Of a stretch of DNA of 64,000 bases, positions 1-10,934 are shown piece by piece. The DNA is from AC-32 sp963765785 (GTDB taxonomy: Bacteria > Actinomycetota > Thermoleophilia > Gaiellales > Gaiellaceae), in assembly GCA_963765785.1 (NCBI GenBank), contig CAVXXW010000018.1, positions 1-64,000 of the forward strand, given 5' to 3'. The stretch's first letter is position 1; each line of letters begins with the position of its first letter. A program made the translations under genes and the position numbers. Under the pieces are notes generated by a model. It did not search any database and was not told the origin of the DNA. It worked only from the letters and a program-made list of their open reading frames with translations.

Positions 1-48
1 GGCGCCTCAGCCATTCCGCGGGGTCCGCGGGGGAAGGAAGAGAAGCGA

Positions 49-2580
<2,532 letters not shown>

Positions 2581-2678
2581 CTCGAGCTAGCGGTTCGGGT
2601 CGGAGGTCGGGGTTCGGCGTCCGCCGCCGGCGCACGATCTTCGTGCGCTCTCTCACCTGGCCGTATCGGCCCTGCCAT

Positions 2679-2793
2679 AGGGACAGTCCCTCGCCGGCGG
2701 CCACCGCGACCGACCTCGGAGGCGGCCGCGCTCTCGCAAGCCGAAGAGACCACTTCGAGCGTCTCGTCGGGACAGGGCTCAGGGACTGTCCCT
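2679..2793. repeat. Perfect 13-bp inverted repeat pair in the clpC downstream spacer
   Basis: AGGGACAGTCCCT at 2679-2691 and its exact reverse complement at 2781-2793 flank about 90 bases. The right copy sits inside a larger imperfect palindrome, roughly 2769-2805, in which GGGACAGGG and GGCATGTCCC are partly complementary outer arms. Each 13-mer is itself nearly palindromic. This resembles a REP- or MITE-type element rather than a simple terminator, since no T-run follows. Apart from this, the spacer 2581-2860 shows no gene. Confidence 0.6.
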
Positions 2794-2860
2794 GGGGCAT
2801 GTCCCGCGACGGCGGATGTTCGCCGCGCTCTGCTGGCCCGCAGGTGTGACCATTGGCGCC

Positions 2861-4375
2861 ATGGGCGCCACTCGGCTCGGGCTCGTCGCGTTCCTCGTCG
2901 GGGCTGGCACGCTCGCGACCGAGATCTCCGCCTCACGGCTGCTGGCCCCGTCCTTCGGCGCCTCGACGGTCGTTTGGGCGAACATCATCGGCCTGACGCT
3001 CGCGTACCTGGCGCTCGGCTATTGGCTCGGCGGCAGGCTCGCCGACAGGCGTCCGGAGCCGCGCGTGCTCGCGACGATCCTGCTCGTCGCAGCAGCGGCG
3101 CTCGTCGTCACGCCCTTCGCCGCGCGGCCGCTCCTGCGCTGGGCGGTGCAGGGTGTCGACGCGGTTGCCGTCGGCTCCGTCGTCGGCTCGTTCTTCGCCG
3201 CGCTCGCGCTGTTCGCGATCCCGGTGACGGCGCTCGGCGCGGCCGCGCCGTTCCTCGTCCGGCTCGCGCTCGCCGACGTCGCGGAGGCCGGTCGCGTCGC
3301 CGGCCGCCTCTACGCCCTCTCGACCGCCGGCAGCCTCGCCGGGACCTTCGTCGCCGCCCTGGTGGCGATCCCCTTCGCCGGCACGCAGCGGACGCTGGTC
3401 GGCACCGGCGCCTGCGTCGCGCTCGGCGCAGCGCTGCTCGTGGGTGGAGCGTGGCTGCTCGCGCCGGTCGCCGCCGCCGCGTTACTCGCGCTGCCGACGC
3501 CGCAGATCAAGCGCGCGATCTACCAGACCGAGTCCGTGTACCAATACATCCGCGTCGTCTCGGACGGGCACGGCGGACGCGACCTCGAGCTGAACGAGGG
3601 CGTCGTCACCCACTCCGAATGGCGGCCGGACACCGTGCTCACCGGCGGCTACTGGGACCTGTTCCTCATGCTCCCGCCGCTCCTGCACGAGCCGCCACGC
3701 GGCATGCTCGTGATCGGGAACGCGGGCGGCACGATCGGACGCGCGTACGGCCGCTTCTACCCACGAGTCGCGATCGACGGCGTCGAGCTCGATCCGAAGG
3801 TGAACTGGGTCGCGCGCCGGTACTTCGGCGCCGGCGACAACCCGCGCATGCGGCTGATCACTGCGGACGGGCGGCCGTTCCTGGAGCGGACGCACAAGCG
3901 CTACGACCTGATCGTGGTCGACGCGTACCGGCAGCCGTACGTGCCCTTCTACCTCGCCACGACCGAGTTCTTCCGGCTCGCGCGGGAGCACCTGCGGCCC
4001 GGCGGCGCGATCGCGCTGAACGTCGCGACGACACCGCACGACCACCGGCTCTCGCGGGCGATCGGGACGACGTTGCTGACGGCGTTCCCACAGGCCTGGC
4101 GCTGGCGCGCGCTGCGCTTCAACGACGTCCTGCTGGCCGTCAACGGCCCGGTCACGCGCGACGAGCTCGAGCGACGTGCCGCACGCGCTCGCGGCAAGGT
4201 CGCGCTCCTGATGCCGCTCCTGCGCTCGGGCCTTTCGGCGGTCAGCTCGCAGGGACGCCCGCTGACGGACGACCGCGCGCCCGTCGAGTGGCTGACCGAC
4301 CGGATGATCGTCGACGAGATCCAGCACGGCGGCCGCGTCGACGAGCGCAGCTTGCCGACAGCACCCGCTCGCTAG
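2861..4375 (+). CDS. Membrane-anchored spermidine-synthase-like protein (fused transporter/methyltransferase fold)
   Basis: The first ~210 residues form about six to seven hydrophobic segments. The remainder is a spermidine-synthase-like Rossmann domain with a modified glycine loop, IGNAGGTIGRAYG, an acidic ELDP after the next strand, and a VVDAYRQPYVPFYL stretch where the family has its catalytic Asp loop. The product is about 504 aa. I chose ATG 2861, where the conserved hydrophobic N-terminus begins; an upstream in-frame start at 2816 would add 15 unconvincing residues. Family members are often annotated as fused MFS/spermidine synthase. The substrate is unknown, and the altered glycine loop makes true aminopropyl transfer doubtful. 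Confidence 0.82.
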   Translation: MGATRLGLVAFLVGAGTLATEISASRLLAPSFGASTVVWANIIGLTLAYLALGYWLGGRLADRRPEPRVLATILLVAAAALVVTPFAARPLLRWAVQGVDAVAVGSVVGSFFAALALFAIPVTALGAAAPFLVRLALADVAEAGRVAGRLYALSTAGSLAGTFVAALVAIPFAGTQRTLVGTGACVALGAALLVGGAWLLAPVAAAALLALPTPQIKRAIYQTESVYQYIRVVSDGHGGRDLELNEGVVTHSEWRPDTVLTGGYWDLFLMLPPLLHEPPRGMLVIGNAGGTIGRAYGRFYPRVAIDGVELDPKVNWVARRYFGAGDNPRMRLITADGRPFLERTHKRYDLIVVDAYRQPYVPFYLATTEFFRLAREHLRPGGAIALNVATTPHDHRLSRAIGTTLLTAFPQAWRWRALRFNDVLLAVNGPVTRDELERRAARARGKVALLMPLLRSGLSAVSSQGRPLTDDRAPVEWLTDRMIVDEIQHGGRVDERSLPTAPAR

Positions 4376-4386
4376 CCTGCGGCGGG

Positions 4387-5331
4387 ATGCCGCCGCAGCT
4401 GCACGACCGACCGATCTCCGCCGCGCTCGCGGGCGCGCTCGCGATCGCGTCCTCCGGGATCCTCTTCCGCGTCGCGCACGTCTCGCCGACGACCGGCGCG
4501 GTCTTCCGGTGCCTCTACGCGGTGCCGGTGCTGTGGCTGCTCTCGCGCCGCGAGGATCGCCGCTACGGCCCGCGGCCGCTGAAGCAGCGGGCGCTCGCGT
4601 GGCTCGCGGGGCTCTTCTTCGCGGTCGACCTCGTCGCCTGGCACCAGGGGATCGAGGAGGTCGGCGCCGGCCTCGCGACCGTGCTCGGCAACCTGCAGGT
4701 CGTGCTCGTCGGGCTGCTCGCGTGGTTGATCCTGCGCGAGCGGCCGTCGAACCGCGCGCTCGCGGCGATCCCCGTCGCGCTCGTAGGCGTCGTGCTGATC
4801 TCCGGCGCCCTGGAGCACGGCGCGTACGGGCGCAACCCCGGCCTCGGCGTCGCGTTCGGGATCCTGACCGCGCTGTCCTACGCGGGCTTCCTGCTCGTGC
4901 TGCGGCAGGGGAACGCCGACATCCGGCGGCCGGCCGGCCCGCTCTTCGACGCGACGCTCGTCTCGGGCCTCGCCTGCATCCCGATCGGGCTCGTCTGGGG
5001 GAACCTGGACTGGACCCCCGACTGGAAGGCGCAGGCCTACCTGCTGCTGCTGGCCTGGAGCTCGCAGGCGCTCGGCTGGCTGCTGATCTCGATCACGCTG
5101 CCGCGCCTGCCGGCGGCGCTGACCTCGGTGCTGCTCACCTTCCAGCCGGTGCTCTCGGTGCTGTTCGCGTGGGCGATCCTGAACGAGTCGCCGTCGGGCC
5201 TGCAGCTCGGCGGAGTGGCGCTCGTGCTCTGCGGCCTGCTGATCGTCTCCGCCGGCCGTCTGCAGCGGCGGCCCTCGCCGGAGCCGAGCTACGTGCCGGC
5301 GACCGCGGAGGCGTCGCCGCCGTCCCCGTAG
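4387..5331 (+). CDS. EamA/DMT-family transporter
   Basis: A 314-residue integral membrane protein with about ten hydrophobic helices arranged as two EamA repeats. The first repeat contains AGLFFAVDLVAWHQ and a GNLQVVLVGLLAWLILRERP segment. The second ends with LTFQPVLSVLFAWAILNESP, the typical conserved glutamate-containing helix end. Members export or import small metabolites, but the substrate cannot be read from sequence. ATG 4387 lies 11 bases after the previous stop, so it is probably co-transcribed with it. The 3' end overlaps an antisense P-loop remnant. Confidence 0.88.
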   Translation: MPPQLHDRPISAALAGALAIASSGILFRVAHVSPTTGAVFRCLYAVPVLWLLSRREDRRYGPRPLKQRALAWLAGLFFAVDLVAWHQGIEEVGAGLATVLGNLQVVLVGLLAWLILRERPSNRALAAIPVALVGVVLISGALEHGAYGRNPGLGVAFGILTALSYAGFLLVLRQGNADIRRPAGPLFDATLVSGLACIPIGLVWGNLDWTPDWKAQAYLLLLAWSSQALGWLLISITLPRLPAALTSVLLTFQPVLSVLFAWAILNESPSGLQLGGVALVLCGLLIVSAGRLQRRPSPEPSYVPATAEASPPSP

Positions 5332-5477
5332 GCGCGGGCGAGGAGCTCGTCGACCGAGTCGAAGCCGGTCACGTCCCGCATCGCATCCGTGTCGTAGGCG
5401 ACGAAGCCGCGGCGAAGGAGCTCGGCGGCGACGCTCGACTTGCCCGAGCCCGCCTGGCCGGTGACGAGGACGTTCAC
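5289..5477 (-). pseudogene. Truncated P-loop ATPase/kinase fragment
   Basis: A GTG start at 5477 gives a 62-residue peptide that opens VNVLVTGQAGSGKSS, a clear Walker A loop after a short strand, then a helix and an Asp-containing YDTD strand. This is how small adenylate-kinase-like or AAA nucleoside kinases begin. It stops after about 60 residues, well short of the family's usual 170-190, and lies antisense to the 3' end of the EamA gene. It is most likely a decayed remnant, though a short functional peptide cannot be excluded. Confidence 0.55.
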
Positions 5478-5498
5478 GAATGGATCTTGACCGTTTCG

Positions 5499-5516
5499 CG
5501 TCACGCTTCCGTGACG
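5499..5516. other. Hairpin upstream of radA
   Basis: CGTCACG-CTTC-CGTGACG forms a perfect 7-bp stem with a 4-base loop about 35 bases before the radA start. It could be the end of the upstream transcript or part of the radA leader. No T-run follows. Confidence 0.4.
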
Positions 5517-5549
5517 AAGGCCATCCGCGGCGGCTCGTAGTCTGACGTC

Positions 5550-6899
5550 GTGGCGAAGGCGAGGACCGCGACCCAGTTTGCATGTACCGACTGCGGCTAC
5601 TCGGCCGGGCGGTGGTTCGGCAAGTGTCCGCAGTGCGGCGAGTTCGGGACGCTCGTCGAGGAGCAAGAGGCGCCGGCGGCGGCCGCCGCGCCCAAGGCCA
5701 CGCTACGGCTGGTCGACGTCAAGGCCGAGGAGGCCGAGCGGATCCCGACCGGCGTCGCAGAGCTCGACCGCGTTCTCGGCGGCGGCCTCGTGCCGGCCTC
5801 GCTCGTGCTCGTCGGCGGCGAGCCGGGCGTCGGCAAGTCGACGCTGCTGCTGAGTGCGCTCGCCGCGATTTCCAAGGATCGCCGCGCGGTGCTCGTCACG
5901 GGAGAGGAGTCGACCGCACAGGTGAAGCTCCGCGCCGCACGCCTGGGCGGCGCGGAGCAGGTCGAGATCCTGGCCGAGACCGAGCTCGAGGCCGTGTGCG
6001 CGACGCTCGAGCAGGAGCGGCCCGACGTCTGCGTGATCGACTCGGTGCAGACGCTCTACTCGTCTGACCTCGGCTCGGCGCCGGGGTCGGTCGGGCAGGT
6101 GCGGGAGGCGGCGGCGCGGCTGCTCCGCGTGGCGAAGGAGAGCGGCGTCGCGACGATCCTCGTCGGGCACGTGACCAAGGACGGCGCGGTCGCCGGGCCG
6201 CGCGTGCTCGAGCACCTGGTCGACTGCGTGCTTCAGTTCGAGGGCGACCGCTACCACGAGCACCGCGTGCTGCGCGCCTCGAAGAACCGGTTCGGCTCGA
6301 CCAACGAGCTCGCGGTCTTCGAGATGACGGGCAGCGGGCTCGTCGGCGTGCCGGAGCCGTCGGAGCTCTTCGGCCGTAGCGTCGAGGGCGAGATCGGCGC
6401 CGCGGTCGGCTGCGTGCTCGAAGGCTCGCGGCCGCTGCTGCTCGAGATCCAGGCCCTCGTCGCGCCGACCGACCTCGCGATGCCGCGGCGCGTCGGCACC
6501 GGCGTCGACCCGAAGCGGCTCGCGATGATCGTCGCCGTGCTCTCGCGGCACGCGCGCATCGCCCTCGGGCAGGCCGACGTCTTCGTCAACGTCGCCGGCG
6601 GCGTGCGGATCGACGAGCCGGGCGCCGACCTCGCGATCGCGCTAGCGATCGTCTCTGCGGCCAAGGGCGCGCCCGTGCAGCCCAAGACCGCGGCGTTCGG
6701 CGAGATCGGCCTCACGGGGCGGCTTCGTCCGGCGACGCAGTCCGAGCGCCGCCTCGAGGAATGCGCGAAGCTCGGCCTCGCCGCCGCCATCGCCCCGGCC
6801 GGCACGCCGTCTCGTGGCAAAATGCGCGTGCTCCACACGGAGACGCTGAGGCAGGCTGCGAAGGCGGGGATCGATGCAGAGCGAGCCGAGTCAGGATAG
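5550..6899 (+). CDS. radA: DNA repair protein RadA (Sms)
   Basis: RecA-like ATPase that promotes branch migration in homologous recombination. The N-terminal zinc finger has C12, C15, C26 and C29 (CTDC and CPQC). Walker A is GGEPGVGKST near residue 91, and the RadA-specific KNRFG motif is present near residue 250. The C-terminal ~150 residues are the Lon-like domain. Length 449 aa is normal. The start is GTG 5550, giving the usual short lead before the zinc finger. Its 3' end overlaps disA by 26 bases, so the two are translationally linked, as in Bacillus and mycobacteria. Confidence 0.97.
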   Translation: MAKARTATQFACTDCGYSAGRWFGKCPQCGEFGTLVEEQEAPAAAAAPKATLRLVDVKAEEAERIPTGVAELDRVLGGGLVPASLVLVGGEPGVGKSTLLLSALAAISKDRRAVLVTGEESTAQVKLRAARLGGAEQVEILAETELEAVCATLEQERPDVCVIDSVQTLYSSDLGSAPGSVGQVREAAARLLRVAKESGVATILVGHVTKDGAVAGPRVLEHLVDCVLQFEGDRYHEHRVLRASKNRFGSTNELAVFEMTGSGLVGVPEPSELFGRSVEGEIGAAVGCVLEGSRPLLLEIQALVAPTDLAMPRRVGTGVDPKRLAMIVAVLSRHARIALGQADVFVNVAGGVRIDEPGADLAIALAIVSAAKGAPVQPKTAAFGEIGLTGRLRPATQSERRLEECAKLGLAAAIAPAGTPSRGKMRVLHTETLRQAAKAGIDAERAESG

Positions 6900-8028
6900 G
6901 ACCGACCCGCGGATCCCGCCGCCGCTCGGGATTATTCGCCAGCCCACGCAGCACGACCCGCGCCTCGACCCGAAGATCCTCGCCGCCGTCGGGCGGATCG
7001 CGCCGGGCACGGAGCTGCGCGCGGCGATCGACGACATCATCCGCTCGCGCGAGGGCGCGCTGATCGTGATCGGCGAGCCGTCCGAGCTGGCGTTCCTGCT
7101 CAGCGGCGGGATCAAGCTCGAGGTCCCGTTCACGCCCCAGCTGCTCTACGAGTTGTCGAAGATGGACGGCGCGATCATCGTCAACTCGAGCTGCTCGAAG
7201 CTCGCGCACGCGAACGTGCAGCTGATGCCCGACCCGACGATTCCCTCGAGCGAGACCGGCACGAGACACCGCACCGCAGAGCGAGTCGCCAAGCAGACCG
7301 ACGCGCTTGTGATCTCGATCTCGCAGCAGCGCGAGACGGTGACCGTCTTCGTCGGGCACAGCCGCTATTCGCTCGAGCCGATCGCGGACGTCCTCGGGAA
7401 GACCAATCAGGCGCTCTCGACGCTCGAGACCTACCGCACGCGGCTCGAGCAGGTGCTGACGCGGCTGACCGCGCTCGAGTTCCAGAACGCGGTCATGCTC
7501 GACGACGTGCTCGTGACGCTCCAGCGGGCGGAGCTGACGACGCGCATGGCCGAGGAGATCGAGCGCGCGTGCGTCGAGCTCGGCGAGGAGGCCCGGCTGA
7601 TCCGGATGCAGCTCGAGGAGCTCGTCGCCGACGTGCCCGACGAGAAGGCAGCCCTGGTCTACGACTACCACGCCGAAGGCGGCACTGAGCGGACGCAGGA
7701 AGGGCTCGAAGCCCTCGCCGCGCTCCCGTACGACCAGCTGCTCGAGTTCGAGCTGCTGGCGGTGCTCGGCTACCCGGCGACGGTCAACCCGCTCGACCAT
7801 TCCGTCGCGCCGCGCGGCTACCGCGTGCTCTCGCACATCCCGCGGCTGCCGGACGGCGTCGTCAGGCGCGTCGTCGCCAACCTCGAGGGGCTCGACGGCA
7901 TCGTACGCGCCTCGCAGCGGGAGCTCGAGGCGGTCGAGGGCGTCGGGACGGTGCGTGCGCGGGAGATCCGCGAGGGCCTGCGCCGGCTGCAGGAGCACAA
8001 CCTGATGGACCGGTACCTGCAGCTCTAG
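6874..8028 (+). CDS. disA: DNA integrity scanning diadenylate cyclase DisA
   Basis: Makes cyclic di-AMP from two ATP and links this to DNA integrity. The N-terminal DAC domain shows the DGAIIV motif near residue 100 and the RHRTAERVA motif near 130; these are the two nucleotide-binding signatures of the family. A helical spine follows, and the C-terminus carries a helix-hairpin-helix DNA-binding unit (EAVEGVGTVRAREIREGL). Length 384 aa is slightly above the usual 350-360. It overlaps radA, which is known to interact with DisA. Confidence 0.97.
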   Translation: MQSEPSQDRTDPRIPPPLGIIRQPTQHDPRLDPKILAAVGRIAPGTELRAAIDDIIRSREGALIVIGEPSELAFLLSGGIKLEVPFTPQLLYELSKMDGAIIVNSSCSKLAHANVQLMPDPTIPSSETGTRHRTAERVAKQTDALVISISQQRETVTVFVGHSRYSLEPIADVLGKTNQALSTLETYRTRLEQVLTRLTALEFQNAVMLDDVLVTLQRAELTTRMAEEIERACVELGEEARLIRMQLEELVADVPDEKAALVYDYHAEGGTERTQEGLEALAALPYDQLLEFELLAVLGYPATVNPLDHSVAPRGYRVLSHIPRLPDGVVRRVVANLEGLDGIVRASQRELEAVEGVGTVRAREIREGLRRLQEHNLMDRYLQL

Positions 8029-8089
8029 AAGCCAAAAACCCCTGCAAGCGGCGGGTTCCGGCCCAAAAAGAGGCGTTTTCCAGCGATTT

Positions 8090-8098
8090 TGCTATACT
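8090..8098 (+). promoter_or_regulatory. Extended -10 promoter of carD
   Basis: TGC followed by TATACT (8093-8098) matches an extended -10 element (TGN-TATAAT type). No good -35 hexamer sits 16-18 bases upstream, which is compensated in extended -10 promoters. The predicted start would be about 8105, leaving a leader of about 70 bases before carD. The site is called by eye. Confidence 0.55.
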
Positions 8099-8174
8099 GG
8101 CTCAGGCCGCCGGCGGAGGAAGTTCACCGCCGGCGTCGTCACGGAACAGCCACTACAACAGGGGAGGCTCGGCG

Positions 8175-8696
8175 TTGTACAAGGTCGGCGACAAGGTGGT
8201 GTACCCACACCACGGGGCAGGGACGGTCGTCAAGAAGGAGACTCGCGAGGTGCTAGGAGAGAAGCGCGAGTACCTGACGATCAAGATCCTCCACAACGAC
8301 ATGACGGTGAACGTCCCAGCCGACAACGCCGACCGGGTCGGGCTGCGGAAGGTCATCGACGAGCAGATGGTCTCGAAGGTGCTGAAGGCGCTGACCGGCA
8401 ACGGCACGACGATGCCGAAGAACTGGAACCGGCGCTTCAAGCACAACCGCGACAAGATGAAGACCGGCGATATCTTCGAGCTCGCCGAGGTGGTGCGGAA
8501 CCTCTCGCTCCGCGACCACGAGAAGGGGCTCTCGACGGGCGAGAAGCAGATGTTCGTGAAGGCAAAGAAGATCCTCGCCAGCGAGCTGATGTACGCCAAG
8601 GACATGGACGAGGACGAGGCGGCCGAGTGGCTCGACGGCGTCCTCGCGCGCGGCGGCAAGAAGAAGCCGACCGCGAAGGTCGCCGCCACCGCGTAA
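8175..8696 (+). CDS. carD: CarD family transcription regulator
   Basis: CarD binds the RNA polymerase beta subunit and stabilises open complexes, notably at rRNA promoters of actinobacteria. The N-terminal Tudor-like RNAP-interacting domain begins YKVGDKVVYPHHGAG, and the rest is the helical DNA-binding domain. Length is 173 aa. The start is TTG 8175, preceded by AGGGGAGG; the motif begins directly after it, so no other start fits. An Ala/Lys-rich tail follows. It sits where Bacillus carries yacL in the disA-ispD interval. Confidence 0.96.
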   Translation: MYKVGDKVVYPHHGAGTVVKKETREVLGEKREYLTIKILHNDMTVNVPADNADRVGLRKVIDEQMVSKVLKALTGNGTTMPKNWNRRFKHNRDKMKTGDIFELAEVVRNLSLRDHEKGLSTGEKQMFVKAKKILASELMYAKDMDEDEAAEWLDGVLARGGKKKPTAKVAATA

Positions 8697-8705
8697 CTTC
8701 TTATC

Positions 8706-9380
8706 GTGTCGGTCTGGGCCGTTCTCGCTGCGGCAGGTCGCGGCGAGCGGCTCGGATCCGACCGTCCGAAGGCCTTCGCCCGTCTCGGGGGCAGGCCGCT
8801 GCTGGCCGAATCGCTCGAGCGCCTCGACGGCTCGGACTGGATCGACCAGATCGTGATCGCGGCGCCGCCCGACTGGGAGGAGCCGTCGATCCTCGTGGCG
8901 GAGGAGGTCGCGGCGACGAAGGTGAGCTCGGCCGTGCGCGGCGGCGACTCGCGCTCCGAGTCGGTCAGGCTCGCCCTGGCCGAGGTGCCCGAGGACGCGG
9001 CCGTCGTGCTCGTCCACGACGCGGCCCGGCCGCTGCTCCCGGACGAGGTGATCGAGCGCGTGCTGGCCCCGCTCTCCGAGGGGTGGGAGGGCGTCGTGCC
9101 CGCGCTGCGCCTGTCGGACACCGTCAAGCGCGTCGAGGGCGAGCGCGTCCTGGAGACGTTGCGGCGGGACGACCTGGTGGCGGTGCAGACCCCGCAGGCG
9201 TTCCTGGCCGACGCGCTCCGCCGGGCCGTCGCGGGCGAGGTGGCGGAGGCGACCGACTGCGCGTCGCTCGTCGAGGCGGGCGGCGGCCGCGTGACGTGGG
9301 TCGAGGGCGATCCGCGCCTGCTGAAGGTGACCGACGCCGCCGACCTCGCGCTCGTCGAGAGCTGGCTGGACGAGGCATGA
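8706..9380 (+). CDS. ispD: 2-C-methyl-D-erythritol 4-phosphate cytidylyltransferase
   Basis: Third enzyme of the MEP isoprenoid pathway; it couples CTP to MEP. The N-terminal nucleotide-binding loop is VLAAAGRGERLG followed by a conserved RPKAF. Later motifs include VHDAARPLL near residue 100 and VQTPQAF near 160. Length 224 aa is normal. The start is GTG 8706, nine bases after carD ends. Its stop overlaps the next start as ATGA, and ispF follows three genes on, as expected for the pathway. Confidence 0.96.
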   Translation: MSVWAVLAAAGRGERLGSDRPKAFARLGGRPLLAESLERLDGSDWIDQIVIAAPPDWEEPSILVAEEVAATKVSSAVRGGDSRSESVRLALAEVPEDAAVVLVHDAARPLLPDEVIERVLAPLSEGWEGVVPALRLSDTVKRVEGERVLETLRRDDLVAVQTPQAFLADALRRAVAGEVAEATDCASLVEAGGGRVTWVEGDPRLLKVTDAADLALVESWLDEA

Positions 9381-9691
9381 GCGCCGGCCACGTCGTCCTG
9401 CTCGTCGTCGGGACGGGCTTCGCCGTCGTCGGCATCGCCTGGGTGGTGCGGACGGCGCGGAAGCTCCGTCGGCGCGAGGAAGCGCCGCGGGTGCTCTGGG
9501 TGCTGGTCGTCGAGCGCGGTGCGGCCTGGATCGTCGTCGGGCTGGCCTTCGCCTTCGGGGCGTTCGGGTCCGCGTCGGTCGGGCGCTGGCTCTTCCTCGG
9601 CGGCTGCGCGCTCGTGGTCGTCGAGGGAGTCGTCTGGCGCGCGATCCTGCCGAGGCTCGCCGCGGGGCTCGACCTCGACGACCTGCGGTGA
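9377..9691 (+). CDS. Small three-helix membrane protein between ispD and the PHP gene
   Basis: A 104-residue protein with hydrophobic segments at about 5-26, 37-63 and 70-92, separated by a basic loop (RTARKLRRREE). It overlaps ispD by ATGA and the following gene by four bases, so it is translated as part of the isoprenoid operon. I recognise no family. Whether it serves isoprenoid synthesis is unknown. Confidence 0.75.
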   Translation: MSAGHVVLLVVGTGFAVVGIAWVVRTARKLRRREEAPRVLWVLVVERGAAWIVVGLAFAFGAFGSASVGRWLFLGGCALVVVEGVVWRAILPRLAAGLDLDDLR

Positions 9692-10470
9692 TCGTCGACT
9701 ACCACATGCACCTGCGCGACCCGCTCGAGCGGATCGCGCACACCGCCGACGCCGTCGAGCCGTTCGTCAAGACCGCCGCCGAGCGCGGGGTCGACGAGAT
9801 CGGCTTCACCGAACACGTCTACTACTTCCGGCAGACGCGGCTGCTCTGGGAGCTGCCGTACCAGACGGAGCGCTGCGTCTACGACCTCGACGCCTACGTC
9901 GACGCAGTCGTCGAGGCGAAGCGGCGCGGGCTCCCGGTCAAGCTCGGGCTCGAGGTCGACCACGTCGGCACGCGACAGGACGAGCTGGCGGCGATCCTCG
10001 AGCCGTACCCGTGGGACTACCTGCTCGGCTCCGTGCACTGGCTGGACGGGCTTGCGGTCGACTCGTCGCCGGACGCAGGGGTCTGGGCCGAGTGGCCCGT
10101 CGAGCAGGTCTGGCGCCGCTACTTCGAAGCGCTGGCCGAGCTCGCCGCGAGCGGCCACGTCGACGTGCTCGCGCACCCGGACCTGCCGAAGATCTTCGGC
10201 CGCCGACCCGAGCGGATCGAGTACCCGCCGCTCGCAGACGTCGCGCTCGAGATTTCGACGAACGGCCGCTACAAGCCGGTCGGCGAGCTGTATCCCGACC
10301 TCGAGCTGCTGCAAGCGGCCGGGTTGCCGGTCACGCTCGCCTCCGACGCGCACGTTCCGGAGAACGTCGGCCGCGACTTCGGGCTCGCGCTCGAGCTGGC
10401 GCGTGCGGCAGGCTACGAGACCGTGACCGTCTTCGATCACCGCCGCATGCGGCAGGAGCCGCTGGGATGA
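9688..10470 (+). CDS. PHP-domain histidinol-phosphatase-like hydrolase
   Basis: A metal-dependent phosphoesterase of the PHP superfamily, closest in layout to HisJ-type histidinol phosphatases. Metal-binding motifs are visible in order: YHMHL near residue 5, GFTEHV near 39, GLEVDH near 88, GSVHW near 112, VLAHPD near 160 and SDAHVP near 223. Length is 260 aa. The start is GTG 9688, overlapping the previous stop. It lies between ispD and ispF, so its substrate could be a sugar phosphate rather than histidinol phosphate. Confidence 0.85.
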   Translation: MIVDYHMHLRDPLERIAHTADAVEPFVKTAAERGVDEIGFTEHVYYFRQTRLLWELPYQTERCVYDLDAYVDAVVEAKRRGLPVKLGLEVDHVGTRQDELAAILEPYPWDYLLGSVHWLDGLAVDSSPDAGVWAEWPVEQVWRRYFEALAELAASGHVDVLAHPDLPKIFGRRPERIEYPPLADVALEISTNGRYKPVGELYPDLELLQAAGLPVTLASDAHVPENVGRDFGLALELARAAGYETVTVFDHRRMRQEPLG

Positions 10471-10934
10471 GAGTCGGGTTGGGCGTGGATGCGCACGCGC
10501 TCGTCGAGGGCGTGCCGCTCGTGCTCGGCGGGGTCGAGCTGGAGTCGGGGCGAGGCTTGGCCGGCCATTCCGACGGCGACGTGATCGCACACGCGCTAAT
10601 CGACGCCGTGCTCGGGGCGGCGGGGATGGGCGACATCGGGTCGCTGTTCCCCTCGGGTGCCGAGGAGTGGCACGGCGCTTCGTCCCTCGACCTGCTTTCG
10701 CGCGCGTACGCGCAGGTTCGCGAGGCTGGCTTCGAGCTCGAGAACGCCGATTGCGTGCTGGTCGGCGAGGAACCGCGGATCGCGCCACACCGCGGGGAGA
10801 TGCGGGCAAAGCTGGCCGAGGCGATGGGCGTCGAGCAGGCACGCGTGAACGTCCGCGCGACCACGACGGACAAGCTCGGCTTCACCGGTCGCGGGGAGGG
10901 CCTGGCCGCGCTGGCGGTCGCCCTGCTCGCGTGA
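10467..10934 (+). CDS. ispF: 2-C-methyl-D-erythritol 2,4-cyclodiphosphate synthase
   Basis: Cyclises CDP-ME 2-phosphate to MEcPP in the MEP pathway. The zinc ligands are seen in GVDAHAL (Asp8, His10) and GHSDGDVIAHALIDAVLGAA, and the C-terminal TTDKLGFTGRGEGLAA is diagnostic. Length 155 aa is normal. The start is ATG 10467, overlapping the previous stop. The usual aromatic residue after the metal-binding His is Ala here. It forms an operon with ispD. Confidence 0.96.
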   Translation: MRVGLGVDAHALVEGVPLVLGGVELESGRGLAGHSDGDVIAHALIDAVLGAAGMGDIGSLFPSGAEEWHGASSLDLLSRAYAQVREAGFELENADCVLVGEEPRIAPHRGEMRAKLAEAMGVEQARVNVRATTTDKLGFTGRGEGLAALAVALLA

